From NCBI RefSeq assembly GCF_004005855.1, contig NZ_SACL01000001.1, positions 310,001 to 374,000 on the forward strand: a DNA stretch of 64,000 bases, in the 5' to 3' direction. The position numbers were made by a program, and so were the translations under genes. This document shows, one piece after another, positions 1 to 10,000 of the stretch (positions are counted from its first letter, which is position 1; each line of letters begins with the position of its first letter). The notes beneath the pieces are model-generated. The model made no database searches. It was given only the letters and a program-made list of their open reading frames with translations, and was not told where the DNA came from. The DNA comes from Rhodovarius crocodyli. Lineage in GTDB: Bacteria > Pseudomonadota > Alphaproteobacteria > Acetobacterales > Acetobacteraceae.

Positions 1-2
1 TG

Positions 3-77
3 GGCCACACCATCGCGACGCCCGACGAGGCACGGCAGATCCTGGCGCTGAAGGGCGGGGACCGGGTGGGGTTCTGA
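3..77 (+). CDS. 3' end of a BKACE-like (DUF849) gene, partial
   Basis: Only the last 24 codons and the TGA are in the window. The tail reads ATPDEARQILALKGGDRVGF, which resembles the conserved C-terminus of beta-keto acid cleavage enzymes (BKACE, formerly 3-keto-5-aminohexanoate cleavage protein). These enzymes condense acetyl-CoA with beta-keto acids. Its stop overlaps the start of the next gene (TGATG), so the two are probably cotranscribed. The call rests on a short tail and is tentative. Confidence 0.5.
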   Translation, partial: GHTIATPDEARQILALKGGDRVGF

Positions 78-634
78 TGGAGGATCCGTCCCGCCTCTAT
101 CACCCCGGCAACCGGGCCCTCCAGGACGCGTTCGACGGCCGCCGCGTGGCCGATGCGCTGGAGAAGCACCGCCGGCACGAGGCCTTCTGGGATGACGACA
201 TCGCCCTGATCCATGCCGCGCCCTTCTTCTTCATCGCCAGCGGCGCGGAGGGGCGGATGGATGTCAGCTTCAAGGGCGGCGCGCCCGGCTTCGTGCGCGT
301 CACGGGCCCCGCGACGCTGGAGTGGGAGGAGCTGGACGGCAACTCCATGTACCTGACCCTGGGCAACCTGGCGGTGAACCCCAGCTGCGCGCTGCTGTTC
401 ATGCGTTTCGACGGCGCGTCGCTCAGGCTGCGTGTGCGGGGCCAGGCGCAGGTCACGGGCAAGCAGGTGCGCGTCACCGCCACCGACATCTTCCCCAACT
501 GCCCGCGCTATATCCCGGACCTGGGCACCGGCACGCCCTCGGCCTATCTCGACCCTGGCGTGGCGCCTGCCTGGAAGTCACGGGACTATGTGCGGGACAT
601 CCTGCCGGCGGACGACCCGCACAAACCGGCTTAG
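77..634 (+). CDS. PNPOx-fold (pyridoxamine 5'-phosphate oxidase-like) flavoprotein
   Basis: A 185-aa protein with the split-barrel PNPOx layout. FFFIASGAEGRMDVSFKGG (about residues 49-68) is the usual first-strand block, followed by a conserved DGNSMYLTLGNLAVNP segment and FPNCPRYIP near residue 140. Family members bind FMN or F420 and reduce diverse substrates; many are uncharacterised and annotated as pyridoxamine oxidase-like. No phosphate-pocket detail allows a substrate call. Its start overlaps the stop of the preceding BKACE-like gene, suggesting one operon. Its stop overlaps by 4 bp the stop of the convergent lipoprotein gene. It is unlikely to be a true PdxH, because the N- and C-terminal PLP-site blocks are not evident. 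Confidence 0.8.
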   Translation: MEDPSRLYHPGNRALQDAFDGRRVADALEKHRRHEAFWDDDIALIHAAPFFFIASGAEGRMDVSFKGGAPGFVRVTGPATLEWEELDGNSMYLTLGNLAVNPSCALLFMRFDGASLRLRVRGQAQVTGKQVRVTATDIFPNCPRYIPDLGTGTPSAYLDPGVAPAWKSRDYVRDILPADDPHKPA

Positions 635-1203
635 AACCGGCCGCGTATCCCGCCGCGCAGGCGCTCATTCTCCTGCCGCCTCAGCCCCTGTTCCAGGGCG
701 GAGGCCGCGGCCGCCGTCGCCGGAAGGGGCGGCATCGCGGCCAGGCGCTGCACCGTCACCTCCGCCTGCGGGAAGGCCCTGGGCGGCAGCACATCGGCCG
801 CCGCGCGCGGATTCTCCGCCCGCAGCGCACGCGACACGCCGTACAGCCCGTCGATCACCAGCTGCGGGTCGGCGTCGCTCGCGATCAGCAGGGTCTGGCG
901 CAGCTCGCTCTGCGCCGCCGGCAGCGTCATCATCTCACTGCCCATGAAGCTGTAGCGCGGGTCATAGGGCAGCGTGGCCGCCAGGAACTCCATGTTGGCG
1001 GCGGCACGGGCCAGGGCGGCCGGGCCGCCGGTGTTGTTGCCGAAGGCATAGGCGCTGCCGAGGATGGCGGCCCTTGTCGGGTCGCCCGCGCCCTGGGTCG
1101 CGTCCGATGGCAGCCGGGCGTTGGAGCCCGGCGGTGGTGCCACGCCGCAGCCGACCAGCGGCAGCAGGGCCAGGGTCATCGTCAGGAGTATCTTTCGCGG
1201 CAT
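631..1203 (-). CDS. Hypothetical lipoprotein
   Basis: A 190-aa protein starting MPRKILL, with a short basic N-terminus, a hydrophobic stretch and a lipobox LVGC at residues 16-19, so it should be lipidated and held in a membrane. The mature part is helix-rich and Ala-rich and has no domain I recognise. I chose the ATG at 1203 because it places the signal peptide at the N-terminus; an upstream ATG at 1221 would add MDGTEA. It is monocistronic by position, convergent with the PNPOx gene and downstream of the ABC transporter. It does not look like the beta-sandwich lipoprotein TssJ. Confidence 0.7.
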   Translation of the reverse strand: MPRKILLTMTLALLPLVGCGVAPPPGSNARLPSDATQGAGDPTRAAILGSAYAFGNNTGGPAALARAAANMEFLAATLPYDPRYSFMGSEMMTLPAAQSELRQTLLIASDADPQLVIDGLYGVSRALRAENPRAAADVLPPRAFPQAEVTVQRLAAMPPLPATAAAASALEQGLRRQENERLRGGIRGRF

Positions 1204-1266
1204 CGCCTCAGTTCCATCCATGTGAAACCTAAATCCCCGGCGGCCCGAAAGTTCCCGTGCCCGGCC

Positions 1267-2982
1267 TCAGCTTTCCGCCAGCCGCCGTTCCGCCAACCTG
1301 ATCCGCCTCTCGTGATACTGCGCCAGGCTTTCCCGGTGAGCGATGCTGACAACGGTGGTGCCGGGCAGCTCCTGCTTCAATAGGCGATAGAGATGCCCCT
1401 CGCTTTCGGGGTCCAGGCTGGCCGTCGCCTCGTCCAGGAACAGCCAGTCGGGCTTCTGCAGCAACGCCCTGGCCAGGGCCACGCGCTGCTGCTCACCGCC
1501 GGACAGGCGCTGGGCCCAGGCGTCCTCCGCATCCAGCCGGTCCCGCAGGTGGCCGAGGCCCACGGCCTCCAGCACGCGCAGCAGTTCCGCCTCGTCGCAG
1601 CCCGCCTCGGCGGTGGGATAGCACAGGGCATGGCGCAGCGTGCCCAGCGGCAGATAGGCCCGCTGCGGCAGGAACATCGCCCGCGCGCCCTTCGGCAGCG
1701 CGGCGCTGCCGGTGCCGAAGGGCCAGATGCCCGCGATGGCCCGCAGCAGCGTGGACTTGCCGCTGCCCGAAGCGCCGGCCAGCAGCACATGCTCGCCGGG
1801 GTTGATGGTCAGGTCCGTGGGCTCCAGCAGCACCCGCCCGCCGGGCAGGGAGATGGAGAGGTCACGCAGCTCCAGCGCGCCGCCCTCATGCAGGCTGCGC
1901 ACGCCGGTCGCCTCGGCGGCCGCGGCTTCGTCGATGGCGCGGGAGAAGGTGGTCAGTCGTTCGACCGTCGCACCCCATTCGGTCAGGTTGGAGTAGTTGT
2001 CCACGATCCAGGACAGCGCGCCCTGCACCTCTCCGAAGGCGCCCGAGGTCTGGGTCAGCTCACCCAGCTGCATGCGCCCGGCGAAATAGCCGGGCGAGGC
2101 CACGACGATCGGGAACACGATGGCCACCTGGGTGTAGCCGGCGGTGAAGAAGGTCAGCCGCTTGGTGGCGACCATGATCTCCCACCAGTTGCCTATCAGG
2201 GCGCGGAACCGCGTGAGCAGGGAGGCATGCTCGTCCCGCTCGCCGGCGGAAAGGGCCACGGCCTCCACATTCTCCCGCAGGCGCATCAGGGCGAAGCGGA
2301 AATCGGCCTCCACCTTCTGCTGCGTGAAGTTCAGCCGTACCAGCCGCCGCCCGATCAGATGCGCGAACCAGGTGCCCACCACGGCATAGGCCAGCGCCAC
2401 CCACACCATGTAGCCGGGGATGGAGATGCCCCAGACCTCCAGCGGGCCGGACAGCGCCCACAGCACCAGGATGAAGCTGAACAGCGACACGACGGAACGC
2501 ATGAGGCCGAGGCCCAGCGTCAGGGTGGTGTCCACGAACAGGCGGATGTCCTCCGCGATGCGCTGGTCCGGGTTGTCGGTGCCGGGCATGGTCAGCGCGA
2601 TGCGGTAGTAGGCGCGGTCGGCCAGCCAGCGCGCCATCTGCTTTTCCGTCATCCAGGCGCGCCAGCGGATCTGCAGCGCCTGGCGCAGATACAGCTGATA
2701 CACCGCGATCAGGATATAGATGACCGCGATGCCGACGAAGCCCGGCATCGTGCCGCCCTCCGTCGTGCGCCAGCTGAACAGCAACTGCCAGAAGGCCTCG
2801 GCATCGCGGGCCTGCAGCACGTTGAAGAACTCCCGGTTCCAGTAGGAGAGCAGCACGCTCGCCCCCACCAGGGTCAGGTTCAGCGCCACGACGGCGAGCA
2901 GCAGCAGCCAGCCCCTGACCTTGTCCTCCCCCTTGAAATAGGGGGCGGCGAGGGCCGCGGCATCCTTCAGCACCTTGATCAC
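1267..2982 (-). CDS. ABC transporter, fused permease and ATPase (SbmA/BacA/YddA-like)
   Basis: A 571-aa half-transporter. Residues 1-330 contain about six hydrophobic segments of the ABC_membrane_2 type, including the characteristic SYWNREFFNVLQARD block near residue 47. The C-terminal ATPase has Walker A GASGSGKST (about 404), signature LSGGEQQRVA (about 494) and Walker B WLFLDEATASLD (about 511). Relatives are YddA, BacA-related exporters and peroxisomal ABCD transporters that handle long-chain acyl or peptide substrates; the substrate here is unknown. The start is GTG at 2982, which overlaps the stop of the upstream glycosyltransferase by 4 bp, so the two are translationally coupled. A shared role in handling a glycosylated lipid is possible but is inference. 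Confidence 0.85.
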   Translation of the reverse strand: MIKVLKDAAALAAPYFKGEDKVRGWLLLLAVVALNLTLVGASVLLSYWNREFFNVLQARDAEAFWQLLFSWRTTEGGTMPGFVGIAVIYILIAVYQLYLRQALQIRWRAWMTEKQMARWLADRAYYRIALTMPGTDNPDQRIAEDIRLFVDTTLTLGLGLMRSVVSLFSFILVLWALSGPLEVWGISIPGYMVWVALAYAVVGTWFAHLIGRRLVRLNFTQQKVEADFRFALMRLRENVEAVALSAGERDEHASLLTRFRALIGNWWEIMVATKRLTFFTAGYTQVAIVFPIVVASPGYFAGRMQLGELTQTSGAFGEVQGALSWIVDNYSNLTEWGATVERLTTFSRAIDEAAAAEATGVRSLHEGGALELRDLSISLPGGRVLLEPTDLTINPGEHVLLAGASGSGKSTLLRAIAGIWPFGTGSAALPKGARAMFLPQRAYLPLGTLRHALCYPTAEAGCDEAELLRVLEAVGLGHLRDRLDAEDAWAQRLSGGEQQRVALARALLQKPDWLFLDEATASLDPESEGHLYRLLKQELPGTTVVSIAHRESLAQYHERRIRLAERRLAES

Positions 2983-5471
2983 GCCTGAAGCAGCTCCTTG
3001 ATCACGCGGTCGAAATGCTCGGGCGCGTAGAGTTTCTGGACCATGTCGCGGCCGGCGCGCGCCATGGCGATCGCGCGCTCACGCTGGCTGGCCGCGTCAC
3101 GCATCAGCTGGGCCAGGTGCGGCACCCGCACATCGGCCCAATCGCCGCGCGTGCCGGGCAGGAACTCGCCCTCGCCCACCGGCACCATGTCGTGCTCGAT
3201 CAGCCAGGTGTTCTCGGGCGTGCAGAAATCCATGTTGCCGGAATAGCCGGTGGCGATCAGCGGCGTGCGATAGTGGTGCGCCTGGGCGCAGAGATAGCCG
3301 AAGCCCTCGCTGCGATGGGCCGAGACCACGCAATCCGCATGCGCGATATAACCGAGGTAGTCGAGGAAGCTCGCGTATTCCTCCCGCAGGATGATGCGCG
3401 GGTCGCGCGCCACCGCCTCCTCGATCAGCGCCCATTCGCCATAGGGGTCGCCGGGGTGGTTGCGCGGCAGGCCCGGCACCTTCACCACCAGCGCCACGTC
3501 CTTCTCCTGCGGGGGGAAGGCCTGCATGAAGGCGGCCACCACCGCGGTGGGGTTCTTGCGCCGCAGCCAGGAATTGGGGTCGAAGCTGGTGAGGAACACG
3601 AAGCGGTTGCGCCGCCCCGGCATGAAGCGGTGATAGGGGTCCGGCGTCGTGTCCGGCCATTGCAGCGCCTTGCCGACGCAACGCACCGGCCGGGCGGTAT
3701 GGGCCGCATAGATATCGCGCACGAAGCTCGAAGGGGTCCAGATCTCGTCCATCGTGTCGCAGACGGCGACCTGGGCCGGCATCAGCGACTGCGCCTCCGA
3801 CAGGAAGAACCCCACCCGGCGGCGCGCCATGGTGGCCCCGAAGGCCGGGTTGGCCGCGACCAGCCCGATATTCTCGGGGTTGATCATGAACAGCGTGGTG
3901 GCCTCACGCGGGTAGGCAAGCGCGCCCACCTCCTCCCTCGGCCGCTGCGTGAGGGAGACGAGCGTCTCCCGCCCATCGAGGGCCACCGCCTGCCCGCCCG
4001 CGTCGAACATTCGCGTGGCGATGCCGGAGCGGTCCAGGGAATTGGCCATCATCCGGAAGTTCTCGCCCACGCCGGATGAATTGTAATGGCCCACCACCGT
4101 CAACGGCACCGGCAGGCTCGGCACCTCAGGCAACAGGACGGAGAGCGGGGGCAGTTCCTCGGCGATGAGGCGGGCGGCCTGCCGCAGGGACAGGCCGAAG
4201 CCGCCATGCGCCGCCGCGAACCCAGTCCCGCCCGGGCTGTCGGCCAGCGCGACCAGGGCCTGGAACAGCGTGACGCTCTGCCCGTCCACCGTCAGCTCGG
4301 ATTGCAGCACGCCCAGGCTGTCGCGGCCCGTCAGCGCCATGGCGTGGGTGTCGTGCCCATCATGCAGCACATGGCGGAACAGCAGGGCCAGCCGGCCCGC
4401 ATCGTCGTCCTGGCGGGGTTCCTCATCGCGAGAGATCAGGCGGCGTTCCCGGTCGCGCGCCATGGCGAAACGGCTGACCGGCAGGCGGCCCGCATCCTCG
4501 ACCGGCTGCTGCCACCAATGCAGGTCCTCCCGAGGGAGGGCGGAAAGCGGCAGGCCGCGCGGCAGCACCACATCGAACAGCCACCAGCGGCGCAGTTCAT
4601 CACGGCTTTCCAGCAGTTCCGGCAGCAGCCTGGCCGGCACGCAGCTCAGCGCATCCTGGATCGCGGCCGTGAGCGGGGCGTTGGTGCCCGGATGCCGCAG
4701 GCGCACATGCTGGAAATAGGGGTTATCCCGGCCGGGGATGTTCTCCCACCGCGCCGTGCCCGCCATGACGGCGGCCATGCGGTGCCCCACCTCCTGCCCG
4801 CCCGGCTGCTGGCCCAGCGGCGCGGAGCCGCCGGCCAGCCGCACCAGGGCGGCCACCGGATCCTCGGCGGCGCGCAGGGCCGCGATGGGGCTGGGGCGCG
4901 GCTGCGGCGCGTGCTCGGCGGGGGCTGCCAGCGGGGGCACCAGCGCCGCCCGTTCCCGGGCCGCCGCCAGCGGGCCGGAGAGGTTGAGCCAGCGGGCGCT
5001 CCATAGCAGCTCCGCCAGGGGCCGGGGCTGCGCCAGCCGGACCCAATCCTGGAAATCCCGGCCCGGCCGCTCCAGGTCGAAGCGCAGGGGCACCCCGCCG
5101 CGATGCTGGAACCAGAAGGCCATTTCCTGCAGCAGGTCCACCCAGATGGTGGCCGGCCGGCTCGGCACAGACTGGGCGATGGCGCCGAGCGGCAGCGTGA
5201 AGGGCCGGCGCACGGCATCATGGGGCAATGTGGCCAGGCGGCCTTCGGCGATGCGCGGCCCCGACGGGTCCGCGTCCTCGGTTGCGAACCAGCCCACCGC
5301 GAGTTCGGCCGGCGGTTCCGTGGAGGGCCACAGCGGGGTCACGCTGCATTCGAGCGTGAGGTCCGCCTCCGGCCATGCGGCGGTTTCAGGCAGGGCGGGC
5401 ACGGTCCAGTCGCACCCGAATTCCGGTGCTTTCTGGCTCTGGCGGCCACGCAGGCCGAGCAGGCGGAACAT
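2979..5471 (-). CDS. Large glycosyltransferase (GT4-like C-terminus, unknown N-terminus)
   Basis: An 830-aa protein. The C-terminal part from about residue 455 is a GT-B glycosyltransferase: VVGHYNSSGVGENFRM begins the first Rossmann half, and the sugar-nucleotide site SAHRSEGFGYLCAQAHHY lies near 714-731, followed by ATGYSGNMDF. This is the usual E-x7-E-like region of GT4 enzymes. The first 450 residues are Pro/Ala-rich in part and match nothing I recognise. They contain a segment around residues 240-420 with DNPYFQHVRLRHPG and RDSLGVLQSELTVDGQ. No signal peptide is seen, so it is likely cytoplasmic. The stop overlaps the start of the ABC exporter. It lies beside, but outside, the T6SS cluster. 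Confidence 0.8.
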   Translation of the reverse strand: MFRLLGLRGRQSQKAPEFGCDWTVPALPETAAWPEADLTLECSVTPLWPSTEPPAELAVGWFATEDADPSGPRIAEGRLATLPHDAVRRPFTLPLGAIAQSVPSRPATIWVDLLQEMAFWFQHRGGVPLRFDLERPGRDFQDWVRLAQPRPLAELLWSARWLNLSGPLAAARERAALVPPLAAPAEHAPQPRPSPIAALRAAEDPVAALVRLAGGSAPLGQQPGGQEVGHRMAAVMAGTARWENIPGRDNPYFQHVRLRHPGTNAPLTAAIQDALSCVPARLLPELLESRDELRRWWLFDVVLPRGLPLSALPREDLHWWQQPVEDAGRLPVSRFAMARDRERRLISRDEEPRQDDDAGRLALLFRHVLHDGHDTHAMALTGRDSLGVLQSELTVDGQSVTLFQALVALADSPGGTGFAAAHGGFGLSLRQAARLIAEELPPLSVLLPEVPSLPVPLTVVGHYNSSGVGENFRMMANSLDRSGIATRMFDAGGQAVALDGRETLVSLTQRPREEVGALAYPREATTLFMINPENIGLVAANPAFGATMARRRVGFFLSEAQSLMPAQVAVCDTMDEIWTPSSFVRDIYAAHTARPVRCVGKALQWPDTTPDPYHRFMPGRRNRFVFLTSFDPNSWLRRKNPTAVVAAFMQAFPPQEKDVALVVKVPGLPRNHPGDPYGEWALIEEAVARDPRIILREEYASFLDYLGYIAHADCVVSAHRSEGFGYLCAQAHHYRTPLIATGYSGNMDFCTPENTWLIEHDMVPVGEGEFLPGTRGDWADVRVPHLAQLMRDAASQRERAIAMARAGRDMVQKLYAPEHFDRVIKELLQA

Positions 5472-5535
5472 CTCGCGCTGGCCTCCTCTGCTGCCGGTTC
5501 CGAAGCCTAACGCCGCGCGCCCGGCATCGCCAGTT

Positions 5536-5829
5536 CTACTGCCCCTCGCCCGCGGCGGGCCCGCGCGGCAAGGACAGCCTGATCACCCCGCGCACTTCCT
5601 CGACCGGCACCGGCTTGCCCTTGCGCAGGATGCTGATCTGCCCCTGCTCCGCCAGCTTCACGGCGGCCTGGCGCACCGGCGTCATCAGGCGCTGCCAGGT
5701 GTCGGGCTCATCGCGCGGGTTCAGGGCGCGCGCGACCTCGCTGGGGCAGATGCTGCGCCCCTGCCCGCAGGCCTGGGTCTGGCGCAGGATCTCGTCGGAA
5801 ATCGCCTCGGGCGAGGGCATGGTGCTCAT
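5536..5829 (-). CDS. DUF3253 domain protein
   Basis: A 97-aa protein carrying the DUF3253 pattern: ILRQTQ, then GRSICPSEVARAL, then WQRLMTPVRQAAVKLAEQGQI, and finally KGKPV followed by GVIRLSL. This fold is a small winged-helix-like domain of unknown role. I favour ATG 5829 (MSTMPSPEA); ATG 5820 is equally possible and TTG 5865 is unlikely. It lies 60 bp downstream of the last T6SS gene on the same strand and could be cotranscribed, but the family is common away from T6SS loci, so the link is probably positional. Confidence 0.8.
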   Translation of the reverse strand: MSTMPSPEAISDEILRQTQACGQGRSICPSEVARALNPRDEPDTWQRLMTPVRQAAVKLAEQGQISILRKGKPVPVEEVRGVIRLSLPRGPAAGEGQ

Positions 5830-5889
5830 GACAGCCGAGGTGAGCGCATTCCGCCACTTCGGCAAGCCCCGGGGCGGTAACGATGCATC

Positions 5890-6597
5890 TCAGACCGCCA
5901 GGACCACGGCGCTGACATTGTCGCGCGCGCCGGCGGCATTGGCGGCCGCGATCAGCGCCGCGGCGTCCCGCCCGGCGGACAGCAGGGCGGCGATCTCGGC
6001 CTCAGGCAGGTCCTTGAACAGGCCGTCGCTGCACAGCAGGAAGCGGTCGCCCGGCTCCACCCTGCCCACCACCTTGTCCAGTTCCAGCTCATCGCCGCCA
6101 CCCACCGCGCGGGTGATGATGTTGCCGCGCGGGTGATGCTCGGCTTCCTCGGCCGTGATGGTGCCGGCATCGACCATTTCCTGCACCAGGGAATGGTCGC
6201 GCGTGACGCGCAGCAGCATGCCGCCGCGCAGCAGATAGGCCCGGCTGTCCCCGGCCCAGAGCGCCGCGTAATGCTCGCCACGGATCAGCAGCACGACCAC
6301 GGTGCTGGCGATGGTGCCGCCCTGCTCCCGCGCCGCCGCCTGCTCGGTCAGTTCCTGATGCACGGCGGACAGGCGCAGCCGCAGCTGGGCCAGCATCTCG
6401 GCGGCCGTCAGGCCGGGCGGGATGGCGCCCAGCGCCTCGGCGATGGCGGCGCTGGCGACATCGCCCGAGCCGTGCCCACCCGCGCCGTCCGCCACCGCCC
6501 ACAGCCCGATGTCCGGGCGGCAGATCACCTGGTCCTCATTGCGCTTGCGGACCATTCCTTTGTCGGTGGCAGCGCTGCTGATCGGGGGCTCGGGCAT
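5890..6597 (-). CDS. pppA: T6SS PP2C-type Ser/Thr phosphatase
   Basis: A 235-aa PP2C enzyme with all metal motifs: TDKGMVRKRNEDQ (10-22), VADGAGGHGSGD (about 36-47), WAGDSRAYLL (about 112-121), CSDGLFKDL (about 185) and the closing ARDNVSAVVLAV. In the known threonine-phosphorylation pathway PppA removes phosphate from the FHA protein and shuts T6SS assembly down. It is the last gene of the leftward arm, a few bases after tagF (stop at 6602). I start it at ATG 6597 (MPEPP), because the open frame upstream lies inside tagF and has no family similarity. The opposing kinase is not in the window. Confidence 0.93.
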   Translation of the reverse strand: MPEPPISSAATDKGMVRKRNEDQVICRPDIGLWAVADGAGGHGSGDVASAAIAEALGAIPPGLTAAEMLAQLRLRLSAVHQELTEQAAAREQGGTIASTVVVLLIRGEHYAALWAGDSRAYLLRGGMLLRVTRDHSLVQEMVDAGTITAEEAEHHPRGNIITRAVGGGDELELDKVVGRVEPGDRFLLCSDGLFKDLPEAEIAALLSAGRDAAALIAAANAAGARDNVSAVVLAV

Positions 6598-6601
6598 GGA
6601 C

Positions 6602-7078
6602 CTAGCTCTCGGCGGCGGTTTCGTCTGTCGGCGCCAGGGCGGCATAGCCGCCGGCGAAGGCATGGGGACCCTGGCCCGGGCGCCACAGGCCCAGCGGGCA
6701 GGCATCGCCCGGAATGATCGCGGGCAGCAGCGCCAGAACCTCGTCGGCCGACCCGTGAAGGGGAACCGCCTCCAGCGCGTCGAACCAGCCCTCCGCGGGG
6801 CCAGCCCCGTCAGGCTCCAGCGCGACCGCGAAGGTGATGGGAAAACGCCGCCCCACCATATCCTCGCTGGGGATCACGACCCCCGCGACGGCGGCGGCGC
6901 CGCATTCCCCGGGGCTGAGGCGGAAGCGCCAGCTGTCCGGCACCAGCGCGCCGTCCAGCGCCAGGATCCCCTCGCTGAGCCAGGCATCCCAGCCGGCGAT
7001 GAAGTCGCGCGGCAGGTTGCGCCGCACGAAATCCCCGTGCGCCGGCAGCTTGCCGAACAGGCCCACCGCCCCGCTCAT
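6602..7078 (-). CDS. tagF: T6SS-associated protein TagF
   Basis: A 158-aa protein beginning GLFGKLPAHGDFVRRNLP, the hallmark of the TagF/ImpM family, followed by WDAWLSEGI and a SPGECG segment near residue 58. TagF is a post-translational repressor of T6SS firing; in Agrobacterium it is fused to PppA and acts on the FHA protein. Here the two are separate adjacent genes. The ATG at 7078 overlaps the tssM stop in an ATGA, and a long upstream in-frame extension is out of frame inside tssM and is ignored. Confidence 0.93.
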   Translation of the reverse strand: MSGAVGLFGKLPAHGDFVRRNLPRDFIAGWDAWLSEGILALDGALVPDSWRFRLSPGECGAAAVAGVVIPSEDMVGRRFPITFAVALEPDGAGPAEGWFDALEAVPLHGSADEVLALLPAIIPGDACPLGLWRPGQGPHAFAGGYAALAPTDETAAES

Positions 7079-10000
7079 CACGGTGAGGGGGGCTGCAGGG
7101 TGGGGCAGCGGAACTCGTTCAGCTCCCGCAGGGCGAAGGGGTTCTGGCTGCTGCTGGCCTGCACGGTGAACTCCGCCACCCGGTCGCCCTGGATGATGGT
7201 CAGGCGGAAGCGGTCCGGCGCCGGGGTGGCGACCAGCCGCCCCAGGAAGACCAGCTTCAGCGTCGACCACGCACCATCATAGGCGAGATCCCCCGCCGAG
7301 GAGGCCGGATCGAAGGTGAGCGTCACCGGATGCAGGGCGGGGAAGATCATCTCGATCGGCCGCCCGCCGCCGCCCGGGGTCAGGGCATTGCGCACGCCCA
7401 TGGATTCCAGCGTGGCAGCCGTGGCGCCCACCCCCAGCCCCTGCGGGATCAGCTGGAAGCGGAAGCCGCTGGCCGTGCCCGAGGGGAAGAAGGCGTCGCG
7501 GATCGCCTGCGCGCGCTGGAACTGGATCAGGTCGTTCTGCGAGATCGGCGGCGGCAGCCCGTCCGTCGCCACCGGGCGCCAGGGGCGCTGGGTGGTGTCG
7601 GCATAGGGGCGCACATGCTGGGCGAAGAAGCTGTCCATCACCCCGCCCGGCGCGAACAGCCGCACGAAGTCATCGGACGGCATGTCGGTGGCGGTGCGGG
7701 TACGGCGGAACGGGAAGCGCGTCTCGAGCCCCCGGCACAGCGGGCCCATGGCGGCCCCGCCGGCCGCCGCGATGGCCGCCGCCGCGCCACCGGCACGCAC
7801 GCGGTTCACCGACTGCGCCATCGCCTGCAACCAGCCCTGCAGCGGCTGGGGCTGGCGCTGCGCCTCGGCCAGCAGGCGCTGGCCGGGGTCGAGCCCCGCC
7901 GCCGGCGGCAGCACCGTGCCCGGGGGCGCGTTGGCCAGACGCGCGACCTGCACATACAGGTCATTCAGGATGGGCAGGATCACGTCCATCGGCTGGCCCG
8001 CGGCGTCGCGGATGGCCTGGAAATGGGTCTCCACCCGCTGCGCGACGGTCGCGGCCGGGTTGGCCGCCGTCACGCCGAGGGCCTGTTGCAGACGGCCGGC
8101 CGCACCCTGGGCCGCGGCAGCCGCGGCACCGGCGGCACCCTGGGCGGCGGCGGCGGCCGTGCCCTCGGGCGCGGTGCCCACCGACAGCTGGCGCGCCACG
8201 CTGCGCAGCAGCTCCTTCATCGGCGAATTCGGCGCGCCGAGCAGGTTCAGCCCCTCGGCAGCCGCGTTCAGGTTCGGGAAGGGCGGCAGCACCAGGTCGG
8301 TCAGCACGGCTTCCCAGGCGCGGATATACTCCTGGGCGTAGAGGCCGAGGATGTCGCGCTCCAGCTGGCGCGGGTCGGCGGCCTGGGCCACCAGCGCCTC
8401 GGGGCCCAGCACCCAGGCCTCGCTCGCGGCCTCACGCACGGCCTGCGGCAGGTTCGCCAGCACGCCCGAATACAGCCCCTCGATGGTGTAGAGGCCCGGC
8501 ACGCCCTCGGTCATCGCGCGGCCGGAGGGACGCACGAAATACCGCTGCCCTGCGGGGCCCAGCGCCTGGGCGGGGTTCCAGCCCGGCGCGCTGTTGGGCA
8601 TGGCGCGCAGCCTGGCCCAGCTGCGCTGCGCCTGCGGCAGGCGGGAGAAGATGCGCCGCGCCGAATCCACCAGCGCGCCGTCCAGCGGATAGGACGGCAG
8701 CGAGCCCTCCAGCATCGCATCCAGATGGCGGGCCAGCGCGTCCCGGCCCGGCTGGTTCACCGCGCCCGGGAAGGCCGATTGCCAGTCCAGCACGAACCAC
8801 TCGCGCACCAGCGCCTTGTCCATCGGCCCCTGGCGGCCGAGCATCAGGTAGACGCGCACGGCCTCATACAGGAAGTCCGGCCGTTGCAGCCCCTCGCGGA
8901 TCTGCACCTCCAGCCGGGCCAGCAGGCGCGGCAGCAGCACGCGGTCCAGCGCGCGGCGATAGGCATCATCGGCGCCGGCATGCAGGATTTCCTGCTGGTT
9001 GAAGCCCAGCGCGCCGCTGTCCTCGCCCACGGCGGGCGGCAGGGCGCGGGTGGTCTCCAGATAGGCCAGCACGCCGGCCAGGTCGGGGGTCTGCACGCGG
9101 TCGAGCGGGGTGGCGCGGCTCGCCTGCTCGGCCTGGCCAACGGCGGCGGCCAGGCGCTCGGCACGCTGCTTCTCGGCATTCAGGGCCGTCCAGCCCCAGG
9201 CGCCGCCGCCCAGCAGCACCAGCAGCGCCACCAGCCAGCAGGCCAGGCGCAGCATCAGCCACTGGCGCTCCCGGCCACGGTCGGTCGCGGCCAGCCGGGC
9301 CTCGTTGAAGATGACGTTCTTCAGCAGCCCGCCGATGAAATAGGCGCGCCCCTTCTGCGCCACCACGCGGGTGGCGGTGCGCGCCTCCACACCGAAGCCG
9401 CGGCTCATCGCCCCGGCCAGGCGGTCGAGCGGATTGCCCTCCTGCGTGCCGGAGGTGAAGTAGACGCCGCGCAGCATCGGCGCGGGTTCCATGCGGGAAC
9501 CGCCGAAGGCCAGCTTCGCGAAGGCGTTCAGCGATTCCTGCACCGAGGCGAACTGCCCCGGGAAGCCCGCCAGCGCCGCGCGCTGGGTGGGGCCGCGCTC
9601 GGTCTGCAGCCGGTCCGGCATGCGGGCGATCAGGCGCTCGATCAGCGCGGTGAACTCCGCCTCGAAGCCCATCACGGGCCCCTCGGGCGTATTGGTCATG
9701 GGGAAGGTGAAGCCCCAGACCTGCTCGCGCTGGTTCTTGTCCAGATCCTCGAAATACTCGGTGAAGCCGGGCAGCAGGTCGGCCTTGGTCACCAGGAAAT
9801 ATACCGGCAGCCGCTGGCCGAGCTTCGTCTCCAGCTCCTTGATGCGGCGGCGGATGGTGCGCGCGTGCTCCTGCCGCTCGGCCTCACCCAGGCGGGACAG
9901 CATGTCCATGCCGAAGGCGACCAGGATACCGTTCAGCGGCTGGCGCGGCCGGTTGTTGCGCAGCAGGTCCAGGAAGCGTTCCCAGCCGGCCTTGTCAGCC

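Noticed and set aside
631-1203. Lipoprotein as TssJ
   Set aside because: The protein is helical and Ala-rich, far from the T6SS operon, and lacks the TssJ beta-sandwich pattern.
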